A stretch of DNA of 64,000 bases from Vibrio gazogenes (GCF_023920225.1 NZ_CP092587.1:3437709-3501708), one strand, 5' to 3'. Counted from the first letter of the stretch, positions 1 to 8,431 are shown. Translations and numbers: made by a program. The notes: generated from the letters alone by a model not told the origin.

Positions 1-669
1 TGTGATCGGTTTCTTCAGGTAAAGCAGATGTTGGTTGTGCACATCCCGACAACCCATCTTCCAGAACACCAGTAACGCATCGTGGGCACAAGGACAACCT
101 CTCGCCTGATTGAGTTTTTCATGCCGCGACAGCGTGGCATAGAAGCTGCCCGAACCCCCCGGCATCAGATGATATTCCTGCACCAGCCGAGCCTGATGAA
201 AATGGTAAATGTATCCTTCAGTTGGTAACCCCAGATGATCACCAACCTGAATTGCAGGCTGGACCGGAATAAATGCTTCCCGCACAAAACCTGAACCAAT
301 CGGTTTGACCTGAATCGGATGCGGAACACTCACTCCCAAAGGACTGAGGTCATTAAAAGCCATAATCCGTTTCGGGTCGTTATAAGCGGTATAGTAGGTA
401 TAACGGGTGCCGTACTCTGTCGAATATTGATTCTGCGGGCTGGTCGTCAGCTCAACCTCCTGCCCTTTCAGTGCAAACCCATAACGGAGCATCGAGCGAC
501 GAGATTCATCCGAACAAGCAATTTCCAGATGATATTCGAACCTGACATTCGGGATCTGATCCGGACGTTCCGGAAGCGTCGGTGCTGCACTGTGAGAAGA
601 TGTGGAAAAGGAAGACTGAGAATAATTCGATTCTGTAAGGATATCGGCACTGATTTTTGACTGAATCAT
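1..669 (-). CDS. Uncharacterised protein with a MIX-like motif, possible type VI secretion effector (C-terminus outside window)
   Basis: The minus strand is open from an ATG at 669 to the window edge, giving the first 223 residues. The first 40 residues are Ser/Thr/Pro-rich and look disordered. Residues 150-157 read TEGYIYHF and are followed by RLVQEYHL. That pattern resembles the MIX motif (hRxGhhYhhh, then a charged and hydrophobic strand) of type VI secretion effectors, but the usual Arg is Thr or Glu here. Cys192, Cys194 and Cys207 follow. There is no signal peptide or membrane segment in the visible part. The Shine-Dalgarno before the start is weak. Function is not established and the effector idea is inference from one motif. 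Confidence 0.6.
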   Translation of the reverse strand, partial: MIQSKISADILTESNYSQSSFSTSSHSAAPTLPERPDQIPNVRFEYHLEIACSDESRRSMLRYGFALKGQEVELTTSPQNQYSTEYGTRYTYYTAYNDPKRIMAFNDLSPLGVSVPHPIQVKPIGSGFVREAFIPVQPAIQVGDHLGLPTEGYIYHFHQARLVQEYHLMPGGSGSFYATLSRHEKLNQARGCPCAHDALLVFWKMGCRDVHNQHLLYLKKPIT

Positions 670-922
670 ACGGGTTCACTGACGTTTCTTATTGATGAGT
701 ACGGTACTATTTTTAACCAATGCGAATGAAACGCGACAAGATGCTTATTCTACACAAAAACAAACCTATGTGTATGCAATGCTCAATTGCAATTTAAAAA
801 CCTTGAACCAATGTAGCGATTCTGCGCACTTTCTATAAAACGTATCAATCATAACGTCAAAACGATTGATAAAGTCAAGGTAAAGCAAAATGACAGTAGC
901 ACAACGTGAAAAGATGACCGGT

Positions 923-1396
923 TCAGGACATCCCGCGTCCTGAACCAGAAAACAACGCCATTTGCACCGGTGAAGAGAACTGACGCAGCATCGCATGCAT
1001 AATCGTCTCAAAATCCCCTGGTGAAATCTCGAACAGCCCATAGCGAAACTTCGCTCCCCAGGAACGGCTTCCATCGTGAAAGTGCAAGGCGGGTAACAGC
1101 GGGTAAATATCCGTCGGACAAGCATCGAACCACGCCACATCACGACGATATGGAAGAAACCCGTTCCCCATATCTACCTGATATACCCGCCCCTCCCGAA
1201 CTTGCCCTATTGCGGTGAATTCCTGACATTTTTCCGGGTAACCAAAACGTTGCTTCGGTGAATAGTACACCACACCATCTCCGGGAGAGAGCCGTTTGAG
1301 CGGAGCCGACTTACCATGACAAACCTGCATGATTCCCCATTCACGGCCATTCCTGACATGATCGGCCGAAGCGACCGCAATCCAGTAACGAGTCAT
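923..1396 (-). CDS. EVE domain-containing protein (PUA-like fold)
   Basis: This 157-residue protein begins [14 protein letters not shown] and continues with a Gly/Asp-rich loop at [15 protein letters not shown] and a [16 protein letters not shown] strand. That is the usual arrangement of EVE (UPF0310) proteins, single PUA-like domains of about 140-160 residues. Members are thought to bind modified bases in DNA or RNA, and EVE domains are also fused to restriction and toxin modules. The start ATG overlaps the stop of the upstream VOC gene by four bases (ATGA), so the two are translationally coupled. No partner nuclease is visible. The family call is firm; the ligand is unknown. Confidence 0.85.
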   Translation of the reverse strand: MTRYWIAVASADHVRNGREWGIMQVCHGKSAPLKRLSPGDGVVYYSPKQRFGYPEKCQEFTAIGQVREGRVYQVDMGNGFLPYRRDVAWFDACPTDIYPLLPALHFHDGSRSWGAKFRYGLFEISPGDFETIMHAMLRQFSSPVQMALFSGSGRGMS

Positions 1397-1779
1397 TTGC
1401 CAATCGCATACCGGATCCGATAACCATCCGGGTCTGTGACTGTGAATGCCGTCGCAAAATCCATCACGGCGGGTTCCTGAAGAATAGGAAGCTCATTCAG
1501 CAAACAATGTTGATGCATTTGCTGGAAGGCATCCTGATCGTCCACAAACAGACACAACTCTCCCTGATTCTTTGATGGCAATGTTGAATCTGGGGTTATT
1601 GTCGGTATAACCGCACTTTGTTTCCAGATACCGAAAGTTAAACCATCATGTACCAGATACAAAACAAACTCACCGGAAGCTTGAACCGGATGACATCCAA
1701 ACAGCGCATTGTAAAACGCCTGACTTTTTTCTATATCCGCAACGTAAAAAACAACTGTACTTCTTAAAACTGACATCAC
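1393..1779 (-). CDS. VOC (glyoxalase/bleomycin-resistance) family protein
   Basis: The 128-residue protein starts [28 protein letters not shown], the first beta-alpha-beta module of the vicinal oxygen chelate fold. It ends with the second module, [20 protein letters not shown]. Such proteins act as metal-dependent lyases, isomerases or dioxygenases, or bind small ligands. The HxE-type metal ligands are not obvious, so catalysis cannot be assumed. It lies between a WYL regulator (104 bases upstream) and an EVE gene that it overlaps by four bases. WYL/VOC pairs are common, so the regulator probably controls it. Confidence 0.85.
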   Translation of the reverse strand: MMSVLRSTVVFYVADIEKSQAFYNALFGCHPVQASGEFVLYLVHDGLTFGIWKQSAVIPTITPDSTLPSKNQGELCLFVDDQDAFQQMHQHCLLNELPILQEPAVMDFATAFTVTDPDGYRIRYAIGK

Positions 1780-1882
1780 ATCACTCCTGCTCTTTATAAG
1801 TTACAAATAGCTTACTCAGGTATGTTGTCAGTTTTTGTCAGTAGTGTTTGGGTCAATAGGATTTTGATCAATCGGGCTGTTT

Positions 1883-2584
1883 TCAATAGCGAGTTTGTTT
1901 ATCAGCCACCCCCTGAGTTGCCTGCCATGCTTTTACTAAGTCTCGCTGACGACGGGGATAACGCTGTGCCGTATCATGGAAAGTCCGAATACGATCAACC
2001 CGGAAATGGCGGAATGCCTGCCGATTCTCACACCAAGCAACTAACATATAACAAGCTTCAAAAAATCCCAGCAACACCGGCCAAAGTCGGCGAATTGTCA
2101 GGTTGCCCTGTTGATCGACATATTCAATTTCAATAATGGACTCCTGACGTATCGCCTGACGTATCAGGGCTAAATCCACCAGTAACGGGGGCTTTTCCAG
2201 ACCGGGTCCAACCCGAAACGTTTCCCGCTCCAATTGCCATTTCAGCGTATCGGGTAAGATCGCCGAAATCTTCGCAATCGCATGTCGCGCCGCCTGAGTC
2301 ATGGCCGAATCATCCTGATGGGTTACCCATTCAGCGCCCAGTAACAGTGCTTCCAACTCTTCGTAACTGAACATCAGCGGCGGCAACATAAAATTCGGTT
2401 TCAGAAGATAACCCAGTCCTGCTGTCCCTTCAATTTCAGCCCCCTGAGACTGTAAAGTCGCGATATCCCGGTAAATCGTCCGGACACTCACGTTCAGTTC
2501 ATCTGCCAGTGTCGCAGCAGCAACCGGATATTTGTGGCAGCGAAGCAGTTGGAGTAAATCAAACAATCGTTGGGTTCGGGACAT
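1883..2584 (-). CDS. WYL-domain transcriptional regulator, YafY type
   Basis: The 233-residue protein has an N-terminal HTH_11/DeoR-type winged helix (residues 1-60, MSRTQRLFDLLQLLRCHKYPVAAATLADELNVSVRTIYRDIATL) and a WYL domain from about residue 135 to 220 (ESIIEIEYVDQQGN through AWCENRQAFRHFRVDRI). WYL domains sense ligands, often nucleic-acid-derived molecules, to modulate DNA binding. The protein probably regulates the VOC and EVE genes downstream on the same strand. A long perfect inverted repeat sits 20 bases upstream of its start and is a candidate autoregulatory operator. Confidence 0.9.
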   Translation of the reverse strand: MSRTQRLFDLLQLLRCHKYPVAAATLADELNVSVRTIYRDIATLQSQGAEIEGTAGLGYLLKPNFMLPPLMFSYEELEALLLGAEWVTHQDDSAMTQAARHAIAKISAILPDTLKWQLERETFRVGPGLEKPPLLVDLALIRQAIRQESIIEIEYVDQQGNLTIRRLWPVLLGFFEACYMLVAWCENRQAFRHFRVDRIRTFHDTAQRYPRRQRDLVKAWQATQGVADKQTRY

Positions 2585-2603
2585 AGCAAAACAGTCTTTC
2601 GTA

Positions 2604-2634
2604 GTTGTCGGTTAGTCACATGCTAACCGACAAC
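2604..2634. promoter_or_regulatory. Perfect 12-bp inverted repeat upstream of the WYL regulator, candidate operator
   Basis: The arms are GTTGTCGGTTAG (2604-2615) and CTAACCGACAAC (2623-2634), separated by seven bases, with no mismatch. The element lies between the WYL start (2584) and the divergent oxidoreductase gene (2899). No U-run follows on the minus strand, and the plus-strand side is followed by CGGTCAAACAT before an A-run. An operator is therefore more likely than a terminator. The remaining gene-free stretch, about 2635-2898, is AT-rich and shows no other clear element. Confidence 0.55.
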
Positions 2635-2898
2635 CGGTCAAACATAAAAAAATTTAGCGGTGAAAACATCTAAGCGTCAGAACGCTGAAATCGACGCAGA
2701 ATCAATGTATATACTTCTTTTATGAAACCTAGATCAGCGCTACTTTTTTTCCAAATTTGCGTCCACATTTTTGCTATAGGAAAATCAGCCGATAGAATCA
2801 TGCGTGGATTGCTTCTACACTCATGTTCAAGGACTTACTGGTTCAAGGATTGACTCAACATCACGACGGAAACCAACGTCACAACAAAGGAGGTACAG

Positions 2899-3549
2899 AT
2901 GACAGGCCAACGACATATCGCGATCGCAGGCGCATCAGGTCTGGTTGGCAATGCACTGTTACTCAACGCACTCGATGATCCGTCAATCGGAGCAGTTCAT
3001 GTGCTCTGCCGTCGCCCCGTGAAAGTCAGTCACCCCAAACTGTTAGAACATCAGGTCGATTTTCAATTGATTCCTCCCTTGCCAGCAATCGATGAAGTGT
3101 ATCTGGCAGTCGGAACCACCATGCATCAAGCTGGCAGCCGGGCTGCATTTCGAGCGGTTGATTTGGCGATCAATTTAGCAGTCGCGCAAGCAGCGCTTGC
3201 TGCCGGTGCCCAACGAATCGGAGTAGTCAGTGCCATGGCGGCCAATCCAAAGTCACGGTTTTTCTACAATCGTGTCAAAGGTGAACTGGAACAAGCCTTA
3301 ACCGCGCTGTCCCCCGACGGTTTAGTTATTGCTCGCCCGTCGATGCTTCTGGGAGATCGGCAAACGTTGGGACAACCCGTTCGTTTGAGTGAAACGCTCA
3401 CAAAATATATCAGCCAAGCCGTCAAGCCGCTCATTCCACGAGACTATCGCCCGATTGAGGCACAAAAAGTTGCGCGGGCATTGTTAACTCACGTCCCTAC
3501 AGCCGATCAAACCATCATTTTGCGTTCCGGTGAGATGCAGACAGCCTGA
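2899..3549 (+). CDS. NAD(P)H-binding Rossmann-fold protein, HTATIP2/TIP30-like oxidoreductase
   Basis: The 216-residue protein opens with IAIAGASGLVGNALLLNAL, the GxxGxxG nucleotide-binding loop of atypical short-chain dehydrogenases. YNRVKGELEQAL (about residues 125-136) supplies the Tyr-x-x-x-Lys pair. SPDGLVIARPSMLLGDR follows, as in nucleoside-diphosphate-sugar epimerase relatives of the TIP30 group. The start is well supported by AAAGGAGG seven bases upstream. It is transcribed away from the WYL gene and stands alone. The substrate is unknown. Confidence 0.85.
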   Translation: MTGQRHIAIAGASGLVGNALLLNALDDPSIGAVHVLCRRPVKVSHPKLLEHQVDFQLIPPLPAIDEVYLAVGTTMHQAGSRAAFRAVDLAINLAVAQAALAAGAQRIGVVSAMAANPKSRFFYNRVKGELEQALTALSPDGLVIARPSMLLGDRQTLGQPVRLSETLTKYISQAVKPLIPRDYRPIEAQKVARALLTHVPTADQTIILRSGEMQTA

Positions 3550-3636
3550 GGCAACAGATCAATGCCTGCCGGATACTGAAAGGAAAGCTTCAAATCGATG
3601 ACTCAAAGCTTTTTCCAAGAAAGATAGTTAACGAAA

Positions 3637-4077
3637 TTAATGGCTTATCACTCGAACACCATAAAGTAGCGGGACGTTGTTAGTACGACAAACCGTCATG
3701 TAAATCTGCACTTTCTTATTCTGAGCTTGTGCAGTGAGTAACATCGAAGACCACGTCTGAATCCAACCATTAATATCCGCAGTATCATGCACGGCTATTT
3801 TTTCAGTTGACGCACATGTAGAAGTGACCGGCAATTCAATTGGTATCTGATAAGTCGCCATCCCTTGATGAACACTGAGTTCTCCCGGCAAAGTACCGAC
3901 TGTTTCAGTGATAGCGGCAGATTGTGCATATGATGCAGACACAAAAATATTGACTTCTATTCGATTAATGCGCTGAATGGGCTGTCTCCCGATATTGAGG
4001 TTCAGCCCCCATAGGATAACGGTCCAAACTTTTTGGTGTGCTCCCGCGAGCCCATCGGCAGATCGGTCAGAGTGCAC
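3637..4077 (-). CDS. Hypothetical, probably exported protein with a possibly eroded N-terminus
   Basis: The last 100 or so residues look like a real small exported protein. A signal-peptidase-like site occurs at VSASYA/QS, with two Cys (TSTCAS and MTVCRT) and a closing NKKVQIYMTVCRTNNVPLLYGVRV segment. I recall similar short Vibrio and Shewanella secreted hypotheticals but cannot name a family. The first 45 residues are not convincingly hydrophobic, and no good ribosome-binding site precedes the ATG at 4077. The true N-terminus may have been lost by recombination beside the CRISPR array. Function unknown. Confidence 0.4.
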   Translation of the reverse strand: MHSDRSADGLAGAHQKVWTVILWGLNLNIGRQPIQRINRIEVNIFVSASYAQSAAITETVGTLPGELSVHQGMATYQIPIELPVTSTCASTEKIAVHDTADINGWIQTWSSMLLTAQAQNKKVQIYMTVCRTNNVPLLYGVRVISH

Positions 4078-4285
4078 AATTCAGTATGAAACCTCTGCAC
4101 GCCTCGTTTAACGCTTTGAATCCAAACCAGAGCCGATGATATAATCAACGCTTGTCTGACGAGATTGGCAATTGGCTGATCCCCCTTGAAAAGGGCCAAA
4201 AGAATGAGGTTTTCTATGTATATTTATACAGATCGGCCAAATTGCTTTGCTCAGCCCTTATATATCAAGGCTGTCAGGGGGCGCT

Positions 4286-4718
4286 ATCGGAAGACACTGG
4301 CCGAGACAGGCCGTTAAGACTTGTTCATAATTTACTCCTAAGTTGTATAGAATCGGAAGACACTGGCCGAGACAGGCCGTTAAGACTATTGAAGCTGCTC
4401 AGGCAGGTGTGAATGGCTAATCGGAAGACACTGGCCGAGACAGGCCGTTAAGACTTTAAATCATTGAGTTCCAACATAACCAGTTAATCGGAAGACACTG
4501 GCCGAGACAGGCCGTTAAGACACAAGAATTTTCCCAACATCATCAATTATAAAATATCGGAAGACACTGGCCGAGACAGGCCGTTAAGACATTAGTTTCT
4601 ATTGGCTCCCCAGATGTATTTTATCGGAAGACACTGGCCGAGACAGGCCGTTAAGACCTCCTAGAGCCCATGGTGAAACTTCATAAAAATCGGAAGACAC
4701 TGGCCGAGACAGGCCGTT
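4286..4718 (+). CRISPR. CRISPR array, seven 35-base repeats, no cas genes in the window
   Basis: Six identical repeats plus one 3'-truncated copy begin at 4286, 4352, 4420, 4487, 4556, 4623 and 4689. Each opens ATCGGAAGACACTGGC and closes CAGGCCGTTAAGAC, and the last loses homology after 4718. The six spacers are all different, 31 to 34 bases, and AT-rich. The repeat can fold through GGCC...GGCC around a six-base loop. The degenerate last copy suggests a leader on the left (about 4080-4285) and plus-strand transcription. The length and sequence do not match the 28-base I-F or 29-base I-E repeats, so I do not assign a type. Confidence 0.88.
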
Positions 4719-4754
4719 CGTTGGGAGGATTGTACTTTTCTGAGGGAAAGAATA

Positions 4755-4877
4755 ATGGCATCTGACATGCGGTCAGTATTGATGGCAGGTATTGGCTGGC
4801 AGTTCACATGCAACAGACTGCCATCCCCAATTGACCTCGATATTGACTGCTATCGGGAGCTTCGATGGAATGGCTAA
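4755..4877 (+). CDS. Small open reading frame downstream of the CRISPR array
   Basis: The ATG at 4755 is preceded by GAGGGAAAG and opens a 40-codon frame ending at TAA 4875-4877. The product begins MASDMRSVLMAGIGWQFTC and has no recognisable domain. It may be the fragment of a gene broken when the array region was rearranged, or a chance frame. Confidence 0.18.
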   Translation: MASDMRSVLMAGIGWQFTCNRLPSPIDLDIDCYRELRWNG

Positions 4878-4901
4878 AACACGAGCGGCTCAAGACCCGC
4901 A

Positions 4902-5618
4902 CTATGAGCGTCTGCGAATGATATCGAAGCTAAAGATCTCATCGGAATAGTAGTCTTCGGTATAACAAAAAACTTCGCCTGAATCACTATAATAAGTTTC
5001 TTCTAAGAGAATGAAGGGTTCCAGCGCCACGTCCATTTCCGGGATATCTCGCTGTGTCAGAACAACGGATTTTATTTTGGTTTTCGCGTAAGAAATACTT
5101 TTACCGGTCTCTTCAAGATAATCGAACAGAGAGCCACAGAGTGCATCATCACTCGCATGTTCAATGGCATGCAGCCTAAAGTGATGAATATTAAACACCG
5201 CTATTTTGTCATTGGCATACCTCAATCTTTTGATCTCAACATACTTATCCCCTTCATCAATGTTGAGTTTACTGGCCACTAACTGAGAGGCCGTTTTCAC
5301 ATGCTTATATTTAAGGATGGTTTTTGGAGACAGGCCACAACTTTTGATTGCATCACTGACACTAAATAACTTCGTTAAATCTAAGTTCAGCGATGTCAGA
5401 CCACGTCGAAGATAAGCCCCTTTTCCCCGAACACGATACACCACCCCTTCTTGGATCAACTGTGCGAGCACTTCCCTAATCGTTGAACGAGAAACTTCCA
5501 ACATGGAACACAAAGAGAGTTCGGAGGGCAATTTCATATCACCACAACTCTCTGATAATTCACCCATTTTCAAAATCGCATCTTTCACAAAGTCTTTGTT
5601 TTTGTGGCTTTTATCCAT
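4902..5618 (-). CDS. GntR-family transcriptional regulator, HutC/UTRA subfamily
   Basis: The 238-residue protein has a GntR winged helix at residues 8-70, with the signature KLPSELSLCSMLEVSRSTIREVLAQLIQEGVVYRVRGKGAYL (read in parts). A UTRA ligand-binding domain spans about 90-235. GGAG lies nine bases before the ATG. It is divergent from the kinase-dehydrogenase-aldolase-transporter operon at 5870-10267, and a perfect palindrome sits between them. It is very likely the local repressor or activator, responding to a phosphorylated sugar of that pathway. HutC-type members usually sense sugar phosphates or related acids; the ligand here is unknown. Confidence 0.92.
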   Translation of the reverse strand: MDKSHKNKDFVKDAILKMGELSESCGDMKLPSELSLCSMLEVSRSTIREVLAQLIQEGVVYRVRGKGAYLRRGLTSLNLDLTKLFSVSDAIKSCGLSPKTILKYKHVKTASQLVASKLNIDEGDKYVEIKRLRYANDKIAVFNIHHFRLHAIEHASDDALCGSLFDYLEETGKSISYAKTKIKSVVLTQRDIPEMDVALEPFILLEETYYSDSGEVFCYTEDYYSDEIFSFDIIRRRS

Positions 5619-5730
5619 AACTACTCCAATTCATTCTTATCTGGATTCTACTCTTCATTTTCTTTTTTTATTCTCCTCTATTTCAAAATGAGATTTTAAT
5701 CACATTAATCCGGCTGGAATTTTAACAACA

Positions 5731-5744
5731 TGACAACGTTGTCA
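5731..5744. promoter_or_regulatory. Perfect 14-bp palindrome, probable GntR operator
   Basis: TGACAACGTTGTCA is exactly self-complementary and is followed by a second half-site-like GACAACG at 5745-5751. It sits in the 251-base gap between the GntR start (5618) and the kinase start (5870), where a HutC-type regulator would be expected to bind. Binding itself is inferred. Confidence 0.6.
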
Positions 5745-5869
5745 GACAACGATAGATAATAAGAACAAAAAAAAGCCTAATAACGAATAAAAACAAACAA
5801 TTTAGACCATAGACGTCAGACAGCCAGAGGAATTTAAGATAAAAACAATAACCTTTAGGACCCTACACA

Positions 5870-7357
5870 ATGAAAAACTACTATATCGGGATAGACATAG
5901 GCACCACCAACATAAAGTCGGTTTTGTTTGATCGTTCTTTTAATCAGGTGTTTGCCTCATCGATTCCAAATGAAACCATTTATCCACAAGATGGATGGTG
6001 TGAGCAGAACATGAACGAGGTTTTCAACAAAACCATTCTGTCACTCAAGAACTTAACCAACGACGCGGGTGTCGACGTAAAAGACATAAAAGCGATTGGT
6101 ATCAGCGGGCAAGGCGAAGGGGCTTGGCTGGTAGACCAAAATGGCAATCCGGTCAGAAATGCAATTATTTGGAGCGATACACGAGCATCATCCGTTATCA
6201 ACAAAATTGACCACGATTTAATAAAAGCGTTGGCATGTGAAACAGGCTCGGAGCCCCAACCGGGCAATATGTCGATGATTCTAAAATGGCTGTCAGACAA
6301 CGAGCCAGAAACATTAGCAAAAGCCAGCTACTCCGTCTTTGCGAAAGATTGGATTCGCTTCGGTCTCACGGGCCGCATGGATTTAGAACTGAGTGATGTC
6401 GGCACCTCGATTATAAACCTTAAAACACAATCCTTATCTGATTTAGTATTTGAGCAACTCCATTTGAATGCCTGCTCATCACTGTTCCCTCAAATCAAGA
6501 ATAGTACGGAGATAGCCGGCAAAATCACAGATGACGTTGCAAGACGAACCGGATTAAGCGCAGAGACTGTTGTGGTCATGGGAGGTGTCGATGTTTCTTG
6601 TGCTGCATTAGGTCTGGGGGCATGTGAAGAAGGCGATGTATTTAGCATTCTTGGCACAACCTGTTGTACCGGCGTGATTAGTAAAGTCCCTGACATTAAG
6701 GGCGAAGGACTGCGGTGTATTCCCAATGTCGTCTCAGAGTCATTCATTGATTTAATTGCAACGCTTTCAGGAACACCGAATCTGGACTGGGCGATTGAGA
6801 ACCTGTCTTGTCCTAAAGACTTTAAAGAAATAGAAGCACTCATCTCCAGCGTATCCGTTGGTGCGGGCGGCGTGTGGTATCACCCTTATATTGGGGGGGA
6901 GCGCGCTCCGTTTTTAAATACCAATGCCAGAGCTTCTTTCTTCGGCATCAGTCAAGGAACCACTCAGGCACATCTGTTACGAGCCGTCTTTGAAGGCATT
7001 AGCTACACCATTAAAGATGCATTGCAAGGACACCCCAAAGGTGAGTTTATTTATTTAGCCGGAGGAGGTTCTAACTCTAAATCGTGGTTACAAATTATTG
7101 CCGATATGACCGATCGCACGGTGATTGTTCCCGGTGATAAAGAAATTTCGGCCAAAGGTGCTGCGATGTTAGCCGGAATTGCCGTAGGGGATTTAACAGA
7201 TATTCATGATGACAAGTATTTTAACTTAGACGAAAAAATAGAACCGATTCAAGCAAATGTCATTGCTTATGAAAGATTGTATTCTTTTTATAAAGAATTC
7301 CGAATTAAAGCAAATGACCTATGGAATTTAAGAGCTGATATAAGAAGAGGACATTAA
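5870..7357 (+). CDS. FGGY-family carbohydrate kinase
   Basis: The 495-residue protein has the two-domain ASKHA fold of FGGY kinases. DIGTTNIKSVLFD (residues 8-20) is the phosphate-1 loop, followed by GISGQGEGAWLVD and IWSDTRA. GGERAPFLNTNARASFFGI and AGGGSNSKSWLQIIADM are the C-terminal signatures. Length matches xylulokinase-like enzymes. It should phosphorylate a free sugar, polyol or acid sugar with ATP in the cytoplasm. It is first in an operon with a dehydrogenase (one-base overlap, TAATG), an aldolase and two PTS-type membrane proteins. A FGGY kinase next to a hydroxyacid dehydrogenase recalls yoaC-yoaD of Bacillus subtilis. The substrate is unknown. Confidence 0.92.
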   Translation: MKNYYIGIDIGTTNIKSVLFDRSFNQVFASSIPNETIYPQDGWCEQNMNEVFNKTILSLKNLTNDAGVDVKDIKAIGISGQGEGAWLVDQNGNPVRNAIIWSDTRASSVINKIDHDLIKALACETGSEPQPGNMSMILKWLSDNEPETLAKASYSVFAKDWIRFGLTGRMDLELSDVGTSIINLKTQSLSDLVFEQLHLNACSSLFPQIKNSTEIAGKITDDVARRTGLSAETVVVMGGVDVSCAALGLGACEEGDVFSILGTTCCTGVISKVPDIKGEGLRCIPNVVSESFIDLIATLSGTPNLDWAIENLSCPKDFKEIEALISSVSVGAGGVWYHPYIGGERAPFLNTNARASFFGISQGTTQAHLLRAVFEGISYTIKDALQGHPKGEFIYLAGGGSNSKSWLQIIADMTDRTVIVPGDKEISAKGAAMLAGIAVGDLTDIHDDKYFNLDEKIEPIQANVIAYERLYSFYKEFRIKANDLWNLRADIRRGH

Positions 7358-8382
7358 TGAAAATTCTATTTACAGCGGAACATGATAATAACCTGGAGAA
7401 ATTAAAAGAACTTGGTGATGTAATTATATCTGGATGGGCATTAGGAAACCCCAAGCTTACAGAAGATGAATTAATTGAATTAGCGAAAGACTGTGACATC
7501 ATTATTACATCGTATGATGATATTACCGAAAAAGTAATCATTGCATGTGATCAGTTAAAATTAATTGCTTGTACACGGGCAACCCCTGTAAATGTTGACT
7601 GTAAAGCAGCGTCAAAACGAAATATTCCTGTCATTTATACGCCGGGACGAAACTCTGACGCCACCGCAGAATTGACAATCGCTCATATGCTCTGTGTCGC
7701 GAGAAATATACCGCAAGCCCATATGGCGTTAAAGAACGGTGAATATACTGACGCAAATCGCGCAGGTGTATCAGCAGATGGTGTTCAAAAAGACGCAATA
7801 TGGGATGTGACATCAGACAGTCCTTATGAAGTGTTTAAGGGCTTTGAACTCCATGGGAAAACACTGGGGATTATTGGATATGGTTCGATTGGCCGAAGAG
7901 TGGGCCGAATCGCCCGGGGGTTCGGCATGGCGCTGGCAATTTATGATCCCTTTTTATCCGCAGTGGATGTCAACGAACCTGGCGTCAAAATTGTGAGTCT
8001 CGATGAACTACTCTGTCACTCAGATTTCGTGACTTTGCACTTGAAAGTATCGGAATCAACCATTGGTTTCTTAAATAAGGAACGAATCGGCATGATGAAG
8101 CAAAGTGCATTTTTAATTAATACATCAAGAGCGGCTGTTTTAGATGAAGACGCAGTGATTGAAGCATTACGTGAAAATAAAATCAGAGGTGCTGGTTTTG
8201 ATGTTTATGCACATGAACCCATTTGTGCTGACCACCCTTATATTAACGAACTGAACAATGTGACGATCACGCCACATATTGCCGGCGCAACGGCAGAGGT
8301 ATTAACCAACCATACCAATATGATTATTGATGATATTAATCGCTTTTTGAAAAATGAGCCGTTGTTACATCAATATAATTAA
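7357..8382 (+). CDS. D-isomer-specific 2-hydroxyacid dehydrogenase, NAD-binding
   Basis: The 341-residue protein has a catalytic N-terminal region, then a Rossmann domain opening at GKTLGIIGYGSIGRRVGRIARGFGM (GxGxxG, about residue 168). Catalytic Arg is in INTSRAAVLDEDA and catalytic His in TPHIAGAT near residue 308. These proteins interconvert 2-keto and D-2-hydroxy acids with NAD(P). An 18-residue acidic stretch (SADGVQKDAIWDVTSDSP) precedes the Rossmann domain. The gene overlaps the kinase stop by one base, so it is coupled to it. It may oxidise or reduce an acid-sugar intermediate; this is inferred. Confidence 0.92.
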   Translation: MKILFTAEHDNNLEKLKELGDVIISGWALGNPKLTEDELIELAKDCDIIITSYDDITEKVIIACDQLKLIACTRATPVNVDCKAASKRNIPVIYTPGRNSDATAELTIAHMLCVARNIPQAHMALKNGEYTDANRAGVSADGVQKDAIWDVTSDSPYEVFKGFELHGKTLGIIGYGSIGRRVGRIARGFGMALAIYDPFLSAVDVNEPGVKIVSLDELLCHSDFVTLHLKVSESTIGFLNKERIGMMKQSAFLINTSRAAVLDEDAVIEALRENKIRGAGFDVYAHEPICADHPYINELNNVTITPHIAGATAEVLTNHTNMIIDDINRFLKNEPLLHQYN

Positions 8383-8431
8383 TTTTCCGTTTTTAAAAAT
8401 CAGATTCAATGAATTCATATTAAGGACATTA

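Noticed and set aside
4002-4199. A 65-codon minus-strand frame beginning MALFKGDQPIANLVRQ
   Set aside because: It overlaps another frame, has no recognised family or good ribosome site, and lies in the presumed CRISPR leader.
4152-4412. Plus-strand frame reading through the first CRISPR repeats
   Set aside because: It encodes repeat sequence twice and is an artefact of the array.
7305-7541. 78-codon minus-strand frame at the kinase/dehydrogenase junction
   Set aside because: It is a shadow of two coupled genes on the other strand.
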